A stretch of 64,000 nucleotides of DNA from Hyaloperonospora brassicae (GCA_947650285.1 CANTFL010001287.1:372001-436000), one strand, 5' to 3'. Positions 32,101 through 43,401 are shown, counted from the first letter of the stretch. Numbers and translations are program-made. The notes: generated by a model not told the origin, from the letters alone.

Positions 32101-32545
32101 TTGTCTTTTGCTTCGTCGCCAGCCGCATCGGCGCTGCAGATGTTCACTACAGCCGAAGTGCAAGCGCTGCCTGTAGCAATGTACCAGGTATCACCCAAGC
32201 GCGTCGAGTCCTCGAACGTGTACATGTCTCCATTGCAACAAGTACGACTGGATCGGCGGTCGCAGCTAACACCACGTTCTCATGCTCTTTATGCGATCGG
32301 CGAGAGCCCCGCGCGGGTACGTCCTCGACTCTCGATTTTCCTTGCTGGACGAGCTGCTCACAACAATTGTTATGACCGTATCGCAGGACCTCGCGTTGAT
32401 CAACCGCGCAGTGAACACAGTACCTGCTAATCTGCGTCGTGTACATGCCCCCGACTTTGTGCTGGAAAGCGACACCGAACAGGGCGGCATGAGCGCCAGC
32501 CGCCGTATCAATCCTGTCCGCAAAAAACAGAAGACAGCGTCGTAG
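29140..32545 (+). CDS. Retinoblastoma-family pocket protein
   Basis: Two exons, 29140-32316 and 32387-32545, with a 70-nt phase-0 intron, encode about 1,111 residues. The start ATG follows A-rich sequence. The N-terminal cyclin-like region includes GGWVLFLLAKRRL and QLYTLLLATLHLVL. Pocket A runs from about residue 507 (TPVTPQLHRLFADCVVDP, later LFYRVLESLLLSERERLR). Pocket B starts near 743 (LRLFFRMVFTCAASRIHELC, then LRDRHLDLIILCNIYAVCKV, the LxCxE-binding cleft helix region, and IIKFYNRCYITSMKSFIL). The spliced C-terminus reads YAIGESPAR then DLALINRAVN, the conserved RB C-domain motif, which supports the intron. The protein acts in the nucleus with E2F/DP to restrain the G1-S transition. 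Ser/Thr-Pro sites between domains are plausible CDK targets. Tail-to-tail with the next gene. Confidence 0.92.
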
Positions 32546-32874
32546 TTAGTCGCAAGCTGTAAATTGTAGTCGAATGCTCTGTAGATTATGCGCAGTACGC
32601 AGCAAATGTTCCCGTGTTCCCGGCTTTCCCCTCTTGTGATCATGTTGCAAACCTGAGACACATCCGTTCCAACAAGACTCGACTCGCACGAAGCAAAGGT
32701 GACCTGGAACAAAAACTATTATCGTGCTGTGGCTACTGTAACCCGTCTGTCGACTTCTCCGTGTTGAATAATACATTGTCGAACTGCTCAATTTGTCCAG
32801 TCACTTTTGCTTCAGCACCATGACTCTTACATGTACGCACGCTTCCCGAGGTATCTGAGACCGATTCGCCTCGC
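32546..32874. other. Convergent spacer
   Basis: A 329-bp gap between the 3' ends of two convergent genes. It probably holds both polyadenylation regions (an AATAATACA stretch at about 32766). No gene seen. Confidence 0.5.
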
Positions 32875-35514
32875 TTAAATGGTGGTAGCTTCAACGTCCG
32901 GTTCGTCGCTCTCGCTGCTATCCTGACCGTTCAGCATCGGGTGGACAATCTCGTCTTCGCTGCCCAACTCGTCGGCAACGGGGTCGGTATCGCTAGCATT
33001 CAGTCGCCCGCGCATTGCCGCGCCTTCTTGCAGCTGTCGCACCAACCATCCCTCGTCCGCCATGGAGAGATCGTCGAATGTTTCGCGAGTTCTGTCATAA
33101 GCGAAACTAAACTCGTCAAAGTGCGACCCATCGTTGGCATTCGTGACCGTCGTTGCCTTTCGGCTATTGATAGCCTTGGGATTCTCGCCAATCGTGTCGG
33201 TCACATTCATGTTGCGAAAGTGCTCGTGCACATTCTGCATCAGCTCTTCCGTCGGCGGGATGAAAGGTGGCTCCACCTCCTTGAGCTCCAGCTGCTCCCA
33301 ATTGATCGTTGCAAAGAACGGGTGTGTGCGCACCCCGTTGATACTAATGCGCTCTGACGGATCACGAACCAGCAACTTCTGAAGCAAATCAATGGCATCT
33401 TCGTCGATGGGTGGGTACTTCTCGTACTTGACGTCCGCCGTCTGGATCTTCTTGTACATTTGCGAGATGTTCGCATCAAAAAACGGAGTGCCGCCGGTCA
33501 GCATTTCATACAGCAGTACACCGTAGCTCCACCAATCTGCTTCCATGCCATACTGCGGCTTCTGGGTAAGCAGTTGCTCCGGAGCAATGTACGCAGGCGA
33601 CCCAGCCAGCGTCCCTGCCTGTGAGTAATTGTGGCTCCCCGGCTCTCCTTCGAGGCGTAGCTGCTTGGAGATCCCAAAGTCCACCAGACGAATGTTTCCC
33701 GTCTTGTCAAGCATGATGTTGTCAGGTTTCAGATCGCGGTATATAATACCGTGCGCGTGCAAATACGAAAGAGCAATCGCGAGTTCAGCAGCGTAGAAAC
33801 GCGCGCGCTCGACCGGGAACCGCCGACCGCTGCTCGTGGACACGTTCGGGTCCATCTTCGACGAATGCATGTGCAAATACAAGTTGCCGCCCTTGTAGTA
33901 ATCCATTCCGAGGTACAGCTTTGTCTGCGTCTGAAACGCAAAGCGCAAGCACGTGAGAAACGGGTGCCGTACGCCCGACAAGATGCGCCGTTCCTTGAGC
34001 GCGCTCTCGGCGCCAGACTGTTTGTCAATGATCTTGATGGCAAAGTACTCGTCGGGGTTCAAGTGGCGCTGCACCAGCACGACAGTGCCAAAGCCGCCCT
34101 GACCCAGCACGCCCACGACATCAAAGTCCGAGAACGACAGCGCCAGCGACCGCTTCGTGAGACAGTACTGGTGGAAACACGCAGCGTGCTCGGCAATGAC
34201 CATGGGATTCGTCGTGACTCGACGAGCGCGCGTTCTCGACGCGTTGCGTTGACGGAACGACAGCACGACGCGCGAAATGCGCCGTGCCGGCGTGAACGTG
34301 ATCAGCAGCCCAAACTTCCCGACTGTCGTGGAGCCCGACACGGTGTTGACCAGACAATGGCCCGCGTGGGCGAACGCGTGGTGGTCGTCGTCGTCCGCTC
34401 GGTGCGCCGGGCGGTCGTCCGCGTCCGCCACGAGCAAGTACTTGCTCGCATAGAGCGCTGCAAAGTGGACAAAGCCTTCGCGGCCGTGGTAAATGCCCTT
34501 GAACACGCACGACGGCTGCGTCGTCTCGCACGTCTCGAGGTCGAACAGGAGCTCCACGTCTTTGCTCAGCTGCCGCAGGAACGACGGCAGGCGCTCAATG
34601 ACACTCTCGGGCGACGCTGCCGCCAACAAGAGCACGAGGTCCGCGAGGAACTTCTCCGCGAGGCGCGTCGTGATGGACGACTCGAGCGACACGACGTCGT
34701 CGGCCGAGCGCAGCGTGGGCGTCCCGTCGCCCCGTGGCCGCGTATGCGTCACGAGCGCCTCGTCTTTCGGCTTGGGGTTGTGCAGACTCAGGTGCATCAT
34801 GTGCATCCACATGGCCTTCTCGACGGCCGACGCCGCGATAAAGTGGATCATGTTGCCGTTCGTAGCGAGGAAGCTGAAGCCGAGCTCTTCGGGCTTGAGC
34901 TTCGAGCCGCCAAAGCCGGCCGACGGGAGCGAGCTCAGGATCTGCTTGATGACCCAGCGCCCGCGGTGCTGCTCCTTGGCCAGCGCGTGGTTCTTGGACT
35001 TGTAGATCGACAGCACGCGGTTCTGCAGCGTGATGTAGCGCGGCGTCCAGTTCTTCACGAGCTTGCGCTGCTTGTAGAGGTAGCCCTCCCACTCGACTTC
35101 TTCGGCCGTGATGGTCTTGAGGTCGATGAGGTTGGGCGTGGCCAGCGCTTTGCTCGTCTCGCGCCGCGACGACCGACTGCGACTGCCGCCCCGTCGGCCC
35201 CGCGACAAGGAGCGGAACTTTGACGTCGACGTTGCGGCAGTCGGACCGCTGTTTTGGCTATTGCTGTTGTTGTTGCTGTTGCTGTTGTTGTTGTTGTTGC
35301 TGTTGCTACTGCTGTTGCTGGGCGGGACGCGCGCGGCTGCAGACGGCCGTCGCGCGCGCGGTGAGCTGGCGGCGGTCGTGGCGCTGCTGTCGTGCGTGGA
35401 CGGACCGCTGAGCGACGACTTGCGGCGGCTGGCGGTGCGCGCGACGGCGGTCGTGAGACTGGACGCCGCGGGGGACGTGCGGGACATCAAGCGCGCATCC
35501 AACATGTGCGCCAT
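32875..35514 (-). CDS. AGC-family protein kinase with PH domain
   Basis: 879 residues from the ATG at 35514, single exon. A Ser/Thr-rich start includes a poly-Asn/Ser tract. A PH domain lies at about residues 140-235 (WEGYLYKQRKLVKNWTPRYI, later HFIAASAVEKAMWMHMM), suggesting phosphoinositide-dependent membrane recruitment. A middle region without known domain follows. The kinase domain runs about 464-735: glycine loop LGQGGFGTV, Lys494 in FAIKIID, catalytic Asp594 in IIYRDLKPDN, VDFGISK and the APE-type motif YIAPEQ. An AGC-type tail follows. All catalytic residues are present. The layout resembles PKB/SGK-like kinases, but the PH-to-kinase spacer is longer than in animal PKB. A stem of GTT/AAC repeats encodes the Asn run. 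Confidence 0.9.
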   Translation of the reverse strand: MAHMLDARLMSRTSPAASSLTTAVARTASRRKSSLSGPSTHDSSATTAASSPRARRPSAAARVPPSNSSSNSNNNNNSNSNNNSNSQNSGPTAATSTSKFRSLSRGRRGGSRSRSSRRETSKALATPNLIDLKTITAEEVEWEGYLYKQRKLVKNWTPRYITLQNRVLSIYKSKNHALAKEQHRGRWVIKQILSSLPSAGFGGSKLKPEELGFSFLATNGNMIHFIAASAVEKAMWMHMMHLSLHNPKPKDEALVTHTRPRGDGTPTLRSADDVVSLESSITTRLAEKFLADLVLLLAAASPESVIERLPSFLRQLSKDVELLFDLETCETTQPSCVFKGIYHGREGFVHFAALYASKYLLVADADDRPAHRADDDDHHAFAHAGHCLVNTVSGSTTVGKFGLLITFTPARRISRVVLSFRQRNASRTRARRVTTNPMVIAEHAACFHQYCLTKRSLALSFSDFDVVGVLGQGGFGTVVLVQRHLNPDEYFAIKIIDKQSGAESALKERRILSGVRHPFLTCLRFAFQTQTKLYLGMDYYKGGNLYLHMHSSKMDPNVSTSSGRRFPVERARFYAAELAIALSYLHAHGIIYRDLKPDNIMLDKTGNIRLVDFGISKQLRLEGEPGSHNYSQAGTLAGSPAYIAPEQLLTQKPQYGMEADWWSYGVLLYEMLTGGTPFFDANISQMYKKIQTADVKYEKYPPIDEDAIDLLQKLLVRDPSERISINGVRTHPFFATINWEQLELKEVEPPFIPPTEELMQNVHEHFRNMNVTDTIGENPKAINSRKATTVTNANDGSHFDEFSFAYDRTRETFDDLSMADEGWLVRQLQEGAAMRGRLNASDTDPVADELGSEDEIVHPMLNGQDSSESDEPDVEATTI

Positions 35515-38343
35515 GACGGGGGTGCGCGCTGTACTTGATGTTTGTAAGTGACGAATGCGGCAGACGAATAGGGGTGGGCCGCGTGCGGAAAGCAAGAGTG
35601 ATGGTCGGTTCGTTCTTGAGCTGGTGACGGCGACAAAGAGACGATGTTGCGGTCGTTGTGGTTGTGGTTGTGCTTGTTAGTGTTGTTAGTGTTGTTGTTG
35701 TTGTTGTATGCAGCGAGCGACGGCCTTAGTCCATGAACAGCGTCACGTCGTCTTTTGAAACGACAGCGTGAAGGAAAAAGAAAGACACGGAGACTGGCGC
35801 TGAACGACGTGGTGGGGACGTGCCGCACGGTGCTCGTTTCCTCTTCTTTGCAGTCACGCGCTGTTTTGCTTTCTGACACGTGCGACGCGTCCAGCAGCAC
35901 GAGATGCACCCCCACACACGCCTTCACAGTCTCGCTCGCTCTCTCTCGCTTGAGCTTCTCTGCAAGCGAGCTCCGGCTATGCGAGGGCAGACCTGGGATG
36001 ACAATTTTCCTCGTGCAGATTCGATGGTGCAACCAGAGACGGCCCATCATCCGGCGGCGTCAGCCGCACGTGTGTCTCGTCTGCCTCGAAAAAGGCTCGT
36101 GAAATTGACGACAAGAGAGGGAGAGAGAGAGAGAGAGAGAGAGACGTATCCAGCTGCCAAGTTGACTTAACTCGGTCGAGCGTCGTTTCGAGACGGTAGT
36201 TGGGCGTAGCAGTGTGTGTGTGTGTGGAGGGGAAGCAAAAGCTGCTCGCCGCCAACGTGTTCGTGACAGTGGTCTTTGCAGCGAGTCCCTTCGAGGCCTC
36301 GACTACCTCTGCATCGCAACCCACGTCCTACTCAAGAGTGGACCGGCCAGACTCGTTGTAATTGCCTCATTTTTTCACTAGAAACCTCCACTTGCCGCCG
36401 TGGATCAGAAGCAAAGGGGATGGACCTCGTAGGATCACCAGACGGCAAAGCCACGTTGACTGGAGACTGCGACTGCCGGGACGAGCGACTCGGTGCACAT
36501 TGATTGGGTGGGGCACCTGGTGCACTCGACTCCGCCGACGACCGCCGCGCTGGTCCCTGCGACAAAAAGCCGTTTCTTCCCGAGAGCCAGTCAGGCAGTG
36601 GCCGAACCAAGTAGGGTCCTGTCGATGACGAAGCGGTTTCGAGGTCGAGAAGGCGGGAAGGCGGGAACTCGTTGACTTTGCAGACAAATCCCGTGCTGTT
36701 TGGGTACCGATTTGCTATGGCTTCACCATACAAAGCCCCAGTCTCCCCCTCGTCTGTTTTGCACAGTGTTTCTGTGCGCCAAGAACACCGAGGCACAGAG
36801 CAGGACCAGAGTCTATCGCCGGGTCAACGACGGCGACTTTCGGGGGTCATGCATGCAGCCACTTTCGATCGATCATAGACGCGATCCGCTCCGGCCGTTC
36901 ATTCAGAGATGGTCTCTGATATTTCGCGACGCGGAAGAGAAAGTGAAACGCTCGACGGCGTTACACGTTGTAGCAGTGCCCGCCTCATGGCGCCGTCGAT
37001 TCCCACCCCTGTCATCCGTTCGCGTCTTTCGTGACACTGTGAGCTTATCCGGCAACTCGCACGTGTAGTCGCGTGCTTCAGGTGCGTGTCACGCGCGACC
37101 ACTGTCTCGGTCTCCGTGAATAGGTGTAGTAGCAAAGTGATACGCAGACTTTTTGAGCGATCTTGATGGGGAGAGACGCGGGCGTCGGCAGAAGTGTCTC
37201 GCAGTGAGAGTGCGGTGTCCCCTGGTACAACAACGATCTCGCGAGCGTTCTCGTTATAGTATTTACGGCCGTTATACCAGCGGTCGTTCGTCCTGCTCAT
37301 TTCGATGGGAACGAGAGAGAAAGAGACTAAGGCTGAGACTGTCAACTGAACGGCCTGTAACGTATGTCAACATGTCGTTAGGTTCGCTGATCGACAGCAC
37401 ACCGCCAGTGTCTTCAAACGACCCCGTAGTTGTCCGTGACCAGCAGCGATACTCGTGGATGTGTAGAGTCTGCCACTGGACTTTGCACCTTGCTTGCTAT
37501 CCCGACAGACATGGCGGGCGGCCCTGAGCGCGGCCGACGACTCACCTGATACGCGTGTTGCCCGAGCAACGACACGTACGTAGCACGGGGACACGCCAGC
37601 AGTGGTCCTGAGACTGGCGCTAGTGCAGTCCATCGGACGTGAAGTGCGATCCTGAAGCGGTATCATGGGATAGCCTCTGGTCGTGGCATTTTCTTCGAGT
37701 CTGCTGCTCGAGCGACTAGGGGCCGCAGGCACTTCAGGTCCTGCAAGAGAAAGAGAGAGGATCTTTGCCAAAGGAGGCTGTATGAGACGAGGGACTGAGG
37801 CCAGGAACTGACTTGAGCTGAACTGTGGAAAGCGGGAAAGCACATTTGGATGAGAAGGTCGTCGATCGCTCGTCAAACGAGCTGAAAGGTGCTCGTTCTC
37901 GAGTGTGCAGACTTTTGTGCGCAAGTCGATGTCTCTTCGTCTCTGAGAATGTCTTCTGCCTCTTTTCGATCCCATCGTTAGGTCATCTTACTTGTGCTGT
38001 ACCCCGGACAGCATTCGTAAAGATGAGCGGCGTTGCGGGTGCTCTGGCATCGTGTAGACAGACATTGCATCTATGCGGAGAGAGGAATTGTGGCAATGGC
38101 TCAAACTGGAGGTGGAGATGACGTGGCTTGTAAGCATTTGCCTGGAACTCGGTGGAGAAGCAGGACGCGTGAGGCTCTTCTGCGCGCGATTACACCTACT
38201 GAGGATCAAGCCCTTTCCACTCCCTTGCGGAGAACAGGGTACACATCAGACAAAGACCGTGCACATTGTCGCTGTGGTGATTCTGATTCTTTATATGACC
38301 TGTATCAGATTGAGCGCTTGCAAATGTGTAAGCTCGATTACGT
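35515..38343. other. Long intergenic region with simple repeats
   Basis: No supported gene in 2.8 kb. It contains GTT-rich tracts near 35660-35706, a perfect GA tract at 36121-36144 and a GT tract at about 36212-36223. Several frames of 100-200 codons on both strands are Arg/Ser-rich, mutually overlapping and without motifs, so I treat them as chance frames. It probably includes the promoter of the AGC kinase. Confidence 0.4.
36121..36144. repeat. GA microsatellite
   Basis: About twelve uninterrupted GA units in the intergenic region. Confidence 0.9.
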
Positions 38344-38793
38344 CTATTTACCACGACCGACTGCTCGTATGCGGAACCAGCGAACTTGACGGAATGATAA
38401 TCTTGCCATCGGAAGCGTCGGGTACGTTGGCATTCCATCTTCGTCGGTGAACGACTGCCGGCCAACCACAAAAGGCTATGACAGGTGCAACAATTTTCCT
38501 CGTCTTTCGTCGAGCACTCGTCATATCTGTACTTGGTGTCGCTGCCACAGTGGCTCTCGATATCGTGCAAGTGCAAAGCTTGCTCGGTCCTTTGCAATAT
38601 TGTCAAAGGTCTCATCGACCGACGTCGAAGGCGTCTGAGCACGCATGATCACTTGCAGCCTCGGCATCAGCTTGTCGAACAGGCCACAAGAAAACGTCTG
38701 CGTCAAACCCCCCTGACAGCCATCTACTAGCGCGAAGTATGCAACTGACGACTTTTTGTCAGTCGCAAAACGTCTCGCTTCTTTATATCCCAT
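38344..38793 (-). CDS. Tentative small two-exon gene, unknown
   Basis: Exon 1 from the ATG at 38793 to 38533, a 57-nt GT-AG intron (38476-38532), exon 2 from 38475 to a TAG at 38344-38346. The product is about 130 residues. It contains VAYFALVDGCQGGLTQTFSC, loosely reminiscent of the FxxxDGHGG core of PP2C-type phosphatases, but no other PP2C motif can be seen. It lies head-to-head with PCH2, 178 bp away. Exon 1 could be the middle of a longer gene, since the frame is open a little further upstream. The evidence is frame continuity and protein-like composition only. Confidence 0.3.
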
Positions 38794-38971
38794 ACACACT
38801 CGTTCGTATGCGATAAAGATACGTTTCCGCGCGGCATGTTATCCTCAGCGATACTTAGCAACATCGACGTCATTTCGGTATGATCGAGTCTCACGGCACG
38901 TCATAACAGTATACGTTAATACAGGTTTATTTCCGACATAACGTTTTTGGTACGCTTGACAACTGCAAGAC

Positions 38972-40842
38972 ATGAATGAGCTCCGTCATGTGCACGGTGC
39001 GTCTACTCCTGACAAGACGAGCTGCTTATCATTTCTATAGCAGAAGTACATTAACGTGCGTCTGTACAGTTGAGGCCTGCCTGAAGCCAGAGACTGCCGC
39101 CGATTACGAGCAAGTGAGAGCAGCTATCGCGGAATACCTGGGCACCACGTGCACATTCTTTACGAGAGGTTTGCTTCTGTTGAAGTATGGTACATTGCGT
39201 ATACTTAACCAAAGACATCTGCAATCCTGCAGGTCTTGTGGAATTATCAGGAGACCCGTTGCTTGCTGCCCACGTGGAGTGCATCCGAGTCACTGAGTTA
39301 GATGGCGAAGAAAGTGGCGATCCCGAGAGCGACGGCGTTTCGCGCTTGAACGCCCATTTGTTTGTGCACGTGTTCAAGCTCGGCAATGTAAGCGACTGCA
39401 GCAACGATAGAAACCAGTGGACGTGAAAAGGGCACGTCGACTCACTTTTTCATATTGTAGGAGAGCCCTGCAGAAGAGACTGCAGACGGCGACGAGAGCG
39501 TGACAACGTGCCAGCACACGAGTCTGCCCGCTGCGAGTTTTCAAGGGCTGTGGGATTCGCTCATTTTTGACTCGTCGGTGAAGCAGAATGTGCTGGACTA
39601 TGCCATGACTGCGATGCTGTTTTCCGACCGTCGAGTGAATCCACACATCATCTCGTGGAATCGAGTGGTACTGTTGCATGGACCGCCTGGCACTGGAAAG
39701 ACGAGTTTGTGCAAAGCGCTGGCTCAGAAACTCAGTATCCGTCTGTCGTCGAGGTTGGTTCGACTGGTGGCTCGGCTGGTGCCTGGCTTGTTGATGTGGT
39801 ACTATTGACTGAGCGAATGGCGTTGTTTGTAGATTCCCCAACGCGATCCTCGTGGAGATCAACGCGCATAGTTTGTTCAGCAAGGTGCGACGCGTTCGAT
39901 ACAGTAGAAGACTGCACAAGACGACTATCAGTTGACGGGCAGTGTATTGGTGACAGTGGTTTTCTGAGAGCGGGAAGGTGGTCATGAAGCTTTTCCAACA
40001 AATCCAGGAATTCGCAGAGGACGAGAAATTGCTTGTTTGCGTGCTGATAGGTGGGCTTGCATGAGCGTAAGACGATCCGTGCTTTTGTGAACCTTCTCAT
40101 AGTGTGTGCTGGCAGATGAGGTGGAGTCGCTTGCAGCTGCCCGAAAGTCTGCAGTGAGCGGATCGGAGCCGTCAGACGCTATTCGAGTGGTCAACGCATT
40201 GCTGACGCAGCTGGATTCGCTGAAGCGCTACCCGAACGTGCTTATTCTCACGACGTCAAACATCACTGAAGCTATCGATGCTGCATTCGTCGATAGAGCA
40301 GACATCAAACAGTACGACAAGTGCTGATCACTGTTCGATTTGCTTTGTTTGACAAGGTCGATATTCCATGTTGCTGCTATCAGATACATCGGACTTCCGT
40401 CGTGTCAAGCGCGCTATGAGATCTTGCGAAGCTGTGTTGAAGAGCTCCAACGTGTGGGAATCCTGCAGCCTAGCACACAGCCTCTAGCGATGCATCAAGA
40501 GCAAACGAGGAGACGAGCAACACGGAAGCGGGAAGTAGACCACATTACGGGCCCATCAGGTGCGGAAAATGGCAGCGAAGACGTATCGGCGAAGTTGTGG
40601 CAAGCGGCGGAAATGGCTGATGGGTTTAGCGGCCGAGCGTTGCGCAAACTTCCATTCCAGGCACACGCTTTCTTCGTGCAGGTACGACGTTGTCTGGTGT
40701 TTTACTTACGCATGCCGATGGATGAGCGCTGACACGGTATGTACTCTAGACTCGAACGCCAGGAGTTGGTGAGTTCATCCGTTGCTTAGTGCAGGCGATT
40801 GACCGCGAAAGCAAGCAGACGCAGCAGCTCTTATTGAAATAG
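38972..40842 (+). CDS. PCH2: Pachytene checkpoint protein 2 (TRIP13) AAA+ ATPase
   Basis: Nine exons: 38972-38996, 39070-39168, 39233-39387, 39461-39753, 39833-39884, 39957-40050, 40116-40311, 40384-40681, 40750-40842. All eight introns are GT-AG and 64-79 nt long, and each junction restores the frame. The product is 434 residues, close to human TRIP13 (432). The N-terminal substrate-binding domain includes [11 protein letters not shown] and [11 protein letters not shown]. Walker [10 protein letters not shown] is at about 39680-39706; [20 protein letters not shown] follows; Walker B VCVLIDEVES spans the exon 6-7 junction; then [20 protein letters not shown] and the sensor/arginine-finger region. 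The enzyme remodels HORMA proteins such as MAD2 and HORMADs in spindle checkpoint and meiosis. The first exon (25 nt) is the least certain. Confidence 0.9.
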
Positions 40843-41201
40843 AGTCCGAAGCAAATGGTATGCTCATCGGACCTCAACAACTTGTGGGCGCTGGACGCGT
40901 CTTCTTGCTTCACCTTTTCCTCACCAGCAAACACCTTCCACGCGTTTCCTTCGTTTGTCCACGTACCTTTTGTACGGATAGAGTTTGCAAAGAATATTGA
41001 CAAACACTTGTGGAACTAGCGCACTGTTCAGGCGATCCCACACAGCCGCTGCAGCAGCTCATCGGTGACCGAACATGAAGCAGAGCGTGTCAAGCCAATG
41101 TACATGCAGGCAGACCTTCTTCGCCACGTTCGAAAGCAGTATATAGTTGTACCTCACTGAGTCCGACGGTATGGCATACGAATCGTCCTCTCCCTCCTCA
41201 A
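40843..41201. other. Convergent spacer
   Basis: A 359-bp gap between the 3' ends of PCH2 and the DnaJ gene. No gene seen; expected to hold both termination regions. Confidence 0.5.
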
Positions 41202-42251
41202 TCAATACTTTGGACGCGAGACACTGCGCTGGTAGCTACTCGTGACACAGCTGGAAGTTCCATCAAGCTGCATCCGCCCACCACCACCACCACCTGCCAA
41301 GCGGCTACCAGCATCCGACGACGACGAGTTCACCAGCTTGCCATTGCAATACTCCTCCGTGACTGAACGCACGAGACCGTCCGATCCCGTCGTCGTCATT
41401 GTCTTGCGCTGGATCACATTCCCGTTCCGATCCGTGACCGTCGAGGACGACGAACTCGAAGTGGTCGAAAAGACTCGGCCAGCGAGTCCACTCCTGCCGT
41501 AGAACCCGTCACTGGTGGCCCCGCCCATCATCGACCTGCCCGCCATGCCACCGAATCCAGGCACGCCCATGGCCAGACCCATGTTCAGATCCACGCCGCT
41601 ACTTCGCATCGCCATGAACGGATCGCCCGCACCCCATCTCGAGCCATAGCTCTGGCCACCTCCGCCTCCAAAGAAGGCGGCAAACGGATCGTTGTCGCCA
41701 AAAAAGTGGTCGAACATGTCGCGCGCTCGACGCGTCGAGTACCTCGTGGCCCGTTCGTGACAGGGAAACGGATCTCGCGGTGGCGCTGCACCGCCTGCCG
41801 ACGGTCCATTATTAGCGTCCAGTGCCTCGTATTGCTGTCGTTTGACGGGATCGCTCAGCACTTCGTACGCTTCGCTGATGCGCTTGAACGCCTCTTCCGC
41901 CCGCGGGTGCGAGCGGTTCTTGTCGGGATGCCACTGCACCGCCAGTTGGCGGTACGCGCGTCTCACGTCCGCGTCGCTCGCAGCGCGCGGCAGACGCAGA
42001 ACTGTGAAGTAGTCCGTGGACTCCAAGTGCAGAGGGACCGCGTGCGGGTCATCCGACGCGAGCGATGCGGCGCTGTCGTCTTCGGCTGTGGTGAGGTCGA
42101 TGACGTGCGGCAGCGCCTTCGCTTGCGACGGCCGGAAGAGACCGTCTCTTGCGCCGGTGACTTTTCTGCTCGCAGGTCGTCGACACTTGGGAGGCGCTGC
42201 GTCGGCTCGCGGGGGTTTCGACGTCGTCCGCCGGCGGCTTCGGGGCGACAT
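41202..42251 (-). CDS. DnaJ (Hsp40) co-chaperone, DNAJB-like
   Basis: 349 residues from the ATG at 42251. The frame is open upstream but only non-ATG codons are available there. A basic N-terminus precedes a J domain at about residues 77-140: YFTVLRLPRAASDADVRRAY, the HPD motif at 108-110 and the helix-IV region SEAYEVLSDPVKRQQYE. A Gly/Phe-rich segment follows (FFGDNDPFAAFFGGGGG, then SRWGAGDP). A Ser-rich stretch and TVTDRNGNVIQRKT resemble the C-terminus of DNAJB6-type proteins. No zinc-finger or CTD repeats are visible, so this is a class B/C J protein that stimulates Hsp70 ATPase. Convergent with PCH2. Confidence 0.87.
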   Translation of the reverse strand: MSPRSRRRTTSKPPRADAAPPKCRRPASRKVTGARDGLFRPSQAKALPHVIDLTTAEDDSAASLASDDPHAVPLHLESTDYFTVLRLPRAASDADVRRAYRQLAVQWHPDKNRSHPRAEEAFKRISEAYEVLSDPVKRQQYEALDANNGPSAGGAAPPRDPFPCHERATRYSTRRARDMFDHFFGDNDPFAAFFGGGGGQSYGSRWGAGDPFMAMRSSGVDLNMGLAMGVPGFGGMAGRSMMGGATSDGFYGRSGLAGRVFSTTSSSSSSTVTDRNGNVIQRKTMTTTGSDGLVRSVTEEYCNGKLVNSSSSDAGSRLAGGGGGGRMQLDGTSSCVTSSYQRSVSRPKY

Positions 42252-42879
42252 CTCTGGTGGAATTCCTCGACTCGACTGCCTTTGCGCCGTTTCGAGTGGC
42301 TCGTGGTGACCGATGGAGCGACATTCGAGAAACCTTTCGCGCGGGGCGCGTTTCGGGTACGGTTTGGTCTGGTGCTTTTTCTCGTTTGGTCCGCACAAAA
42401 TAGAGACAAAGAGGTACCGTCTGGTGGGGGTACGTCCTGATCAGCGATCAGCAGGCCTCTTTGTATGCGGACATTTGTTTTTTTACGAATTTGACGCCGT
42501 AAATAATATTTCTGGCGAGCCGTAAATAACCTGGTGTGGAAATGGCTTAGAAAAACATAGAGGAAGATTGTGATTGGGAGATCGTTGGGAGCAATGCGCG
42601 AGTGAGCGAGTCCGTGAAAAATGTAAGAGAAAAAAAGTTAATGGACACGAGAAACGAAAACCCAAAATTGACTCCCACAATCTAAAAAGACCCCATCCTT
42701 TGCGACTAACAGCCAAACCAAACCCAAAGCCCTGGTACCCGCAACAACCCGTGGGAAAAGCTGGTACATATCATATGTCCTCGAAAAACAAGTGAGAGAC
42801 CCCCTTTCTGAGCGACCATTCTCTAAAATATGGTGTTCGAGTCCCTCAGAGGAGCACCAGAGACCGCACTGTTGTCTCA

Positions 42880-43401
42880 GTGGAATGCCGCTTCTGTATT
42901 CACTTTCGCGAGAGCAGGCCAGGCGCAAAACGTGCGAGAACTACCAACACCAAGTATTACTCGGCCCCATTCCGAACCGACAACTACACGCAGCACCTGA
43001 AACAACAGCACCCCGAAAAGTGGCAGGAGTACCAAGGCCTCGCTAATGAACTCGAGAAGGGATACTTTGAGAATATTCGTCCCGTGAAGCACACGTTACA
43101 TTCAAATTTTGGATCTCAACAGGTGCGGAGGCAGCATCCAATCAATGCGCCAAATGTCGACAAAATCATTGGAGACATGCTTTGGGATCCAGATGAAGTT
43201 AAGTGCGAGAGTCACACAAAGATGATGCAGCCGTTCGTTGACATTGCTAAAGGGTCTGAAGACCTTGGGGATGGAGAAGGAATCGACCGCTGCCGTATTG
43301 ATATCAAGATTTCCCTGCAATTCGACCTTGCTATTACATATTTGGCAGCTGCATTCACGTTTCGTCAAAGTTTCGTAGCTTGCTGTCTACGAAGGAGTTA
43401 G
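42880..43401 (+). pseudogene. hAT transposase N-terminal fragment with BED finger
   Basis: The frame gives VECRFCIHFRE, then APFRTDNYTQHLKQQHPEKW, matching the Cys-x2-Cys ... His-x4-His order of a BED zinc finger, which binds transposon ends. The frame is lost near 43370-43400, where the next fragment continues in another register. No ATG starts this frame at 42880 (the codon is GTG). Confidence 0.6.

Noticed and set aside
33751..35223. A 490-codon open frame on the + strand, Arg- and Val-rich
   Set aside because: It lies exactly opposite the PH/AGC kinase, whose motifs are unambiguous; the composition is typical of an antisense shadow in GC-rich coding DNA.
37367..37975. A 202-codon frame on the - strand
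   Set aside because: Ser/Arg-rich with no motifs, overlapped by comparable frames on the other strand; no splice pattern found.
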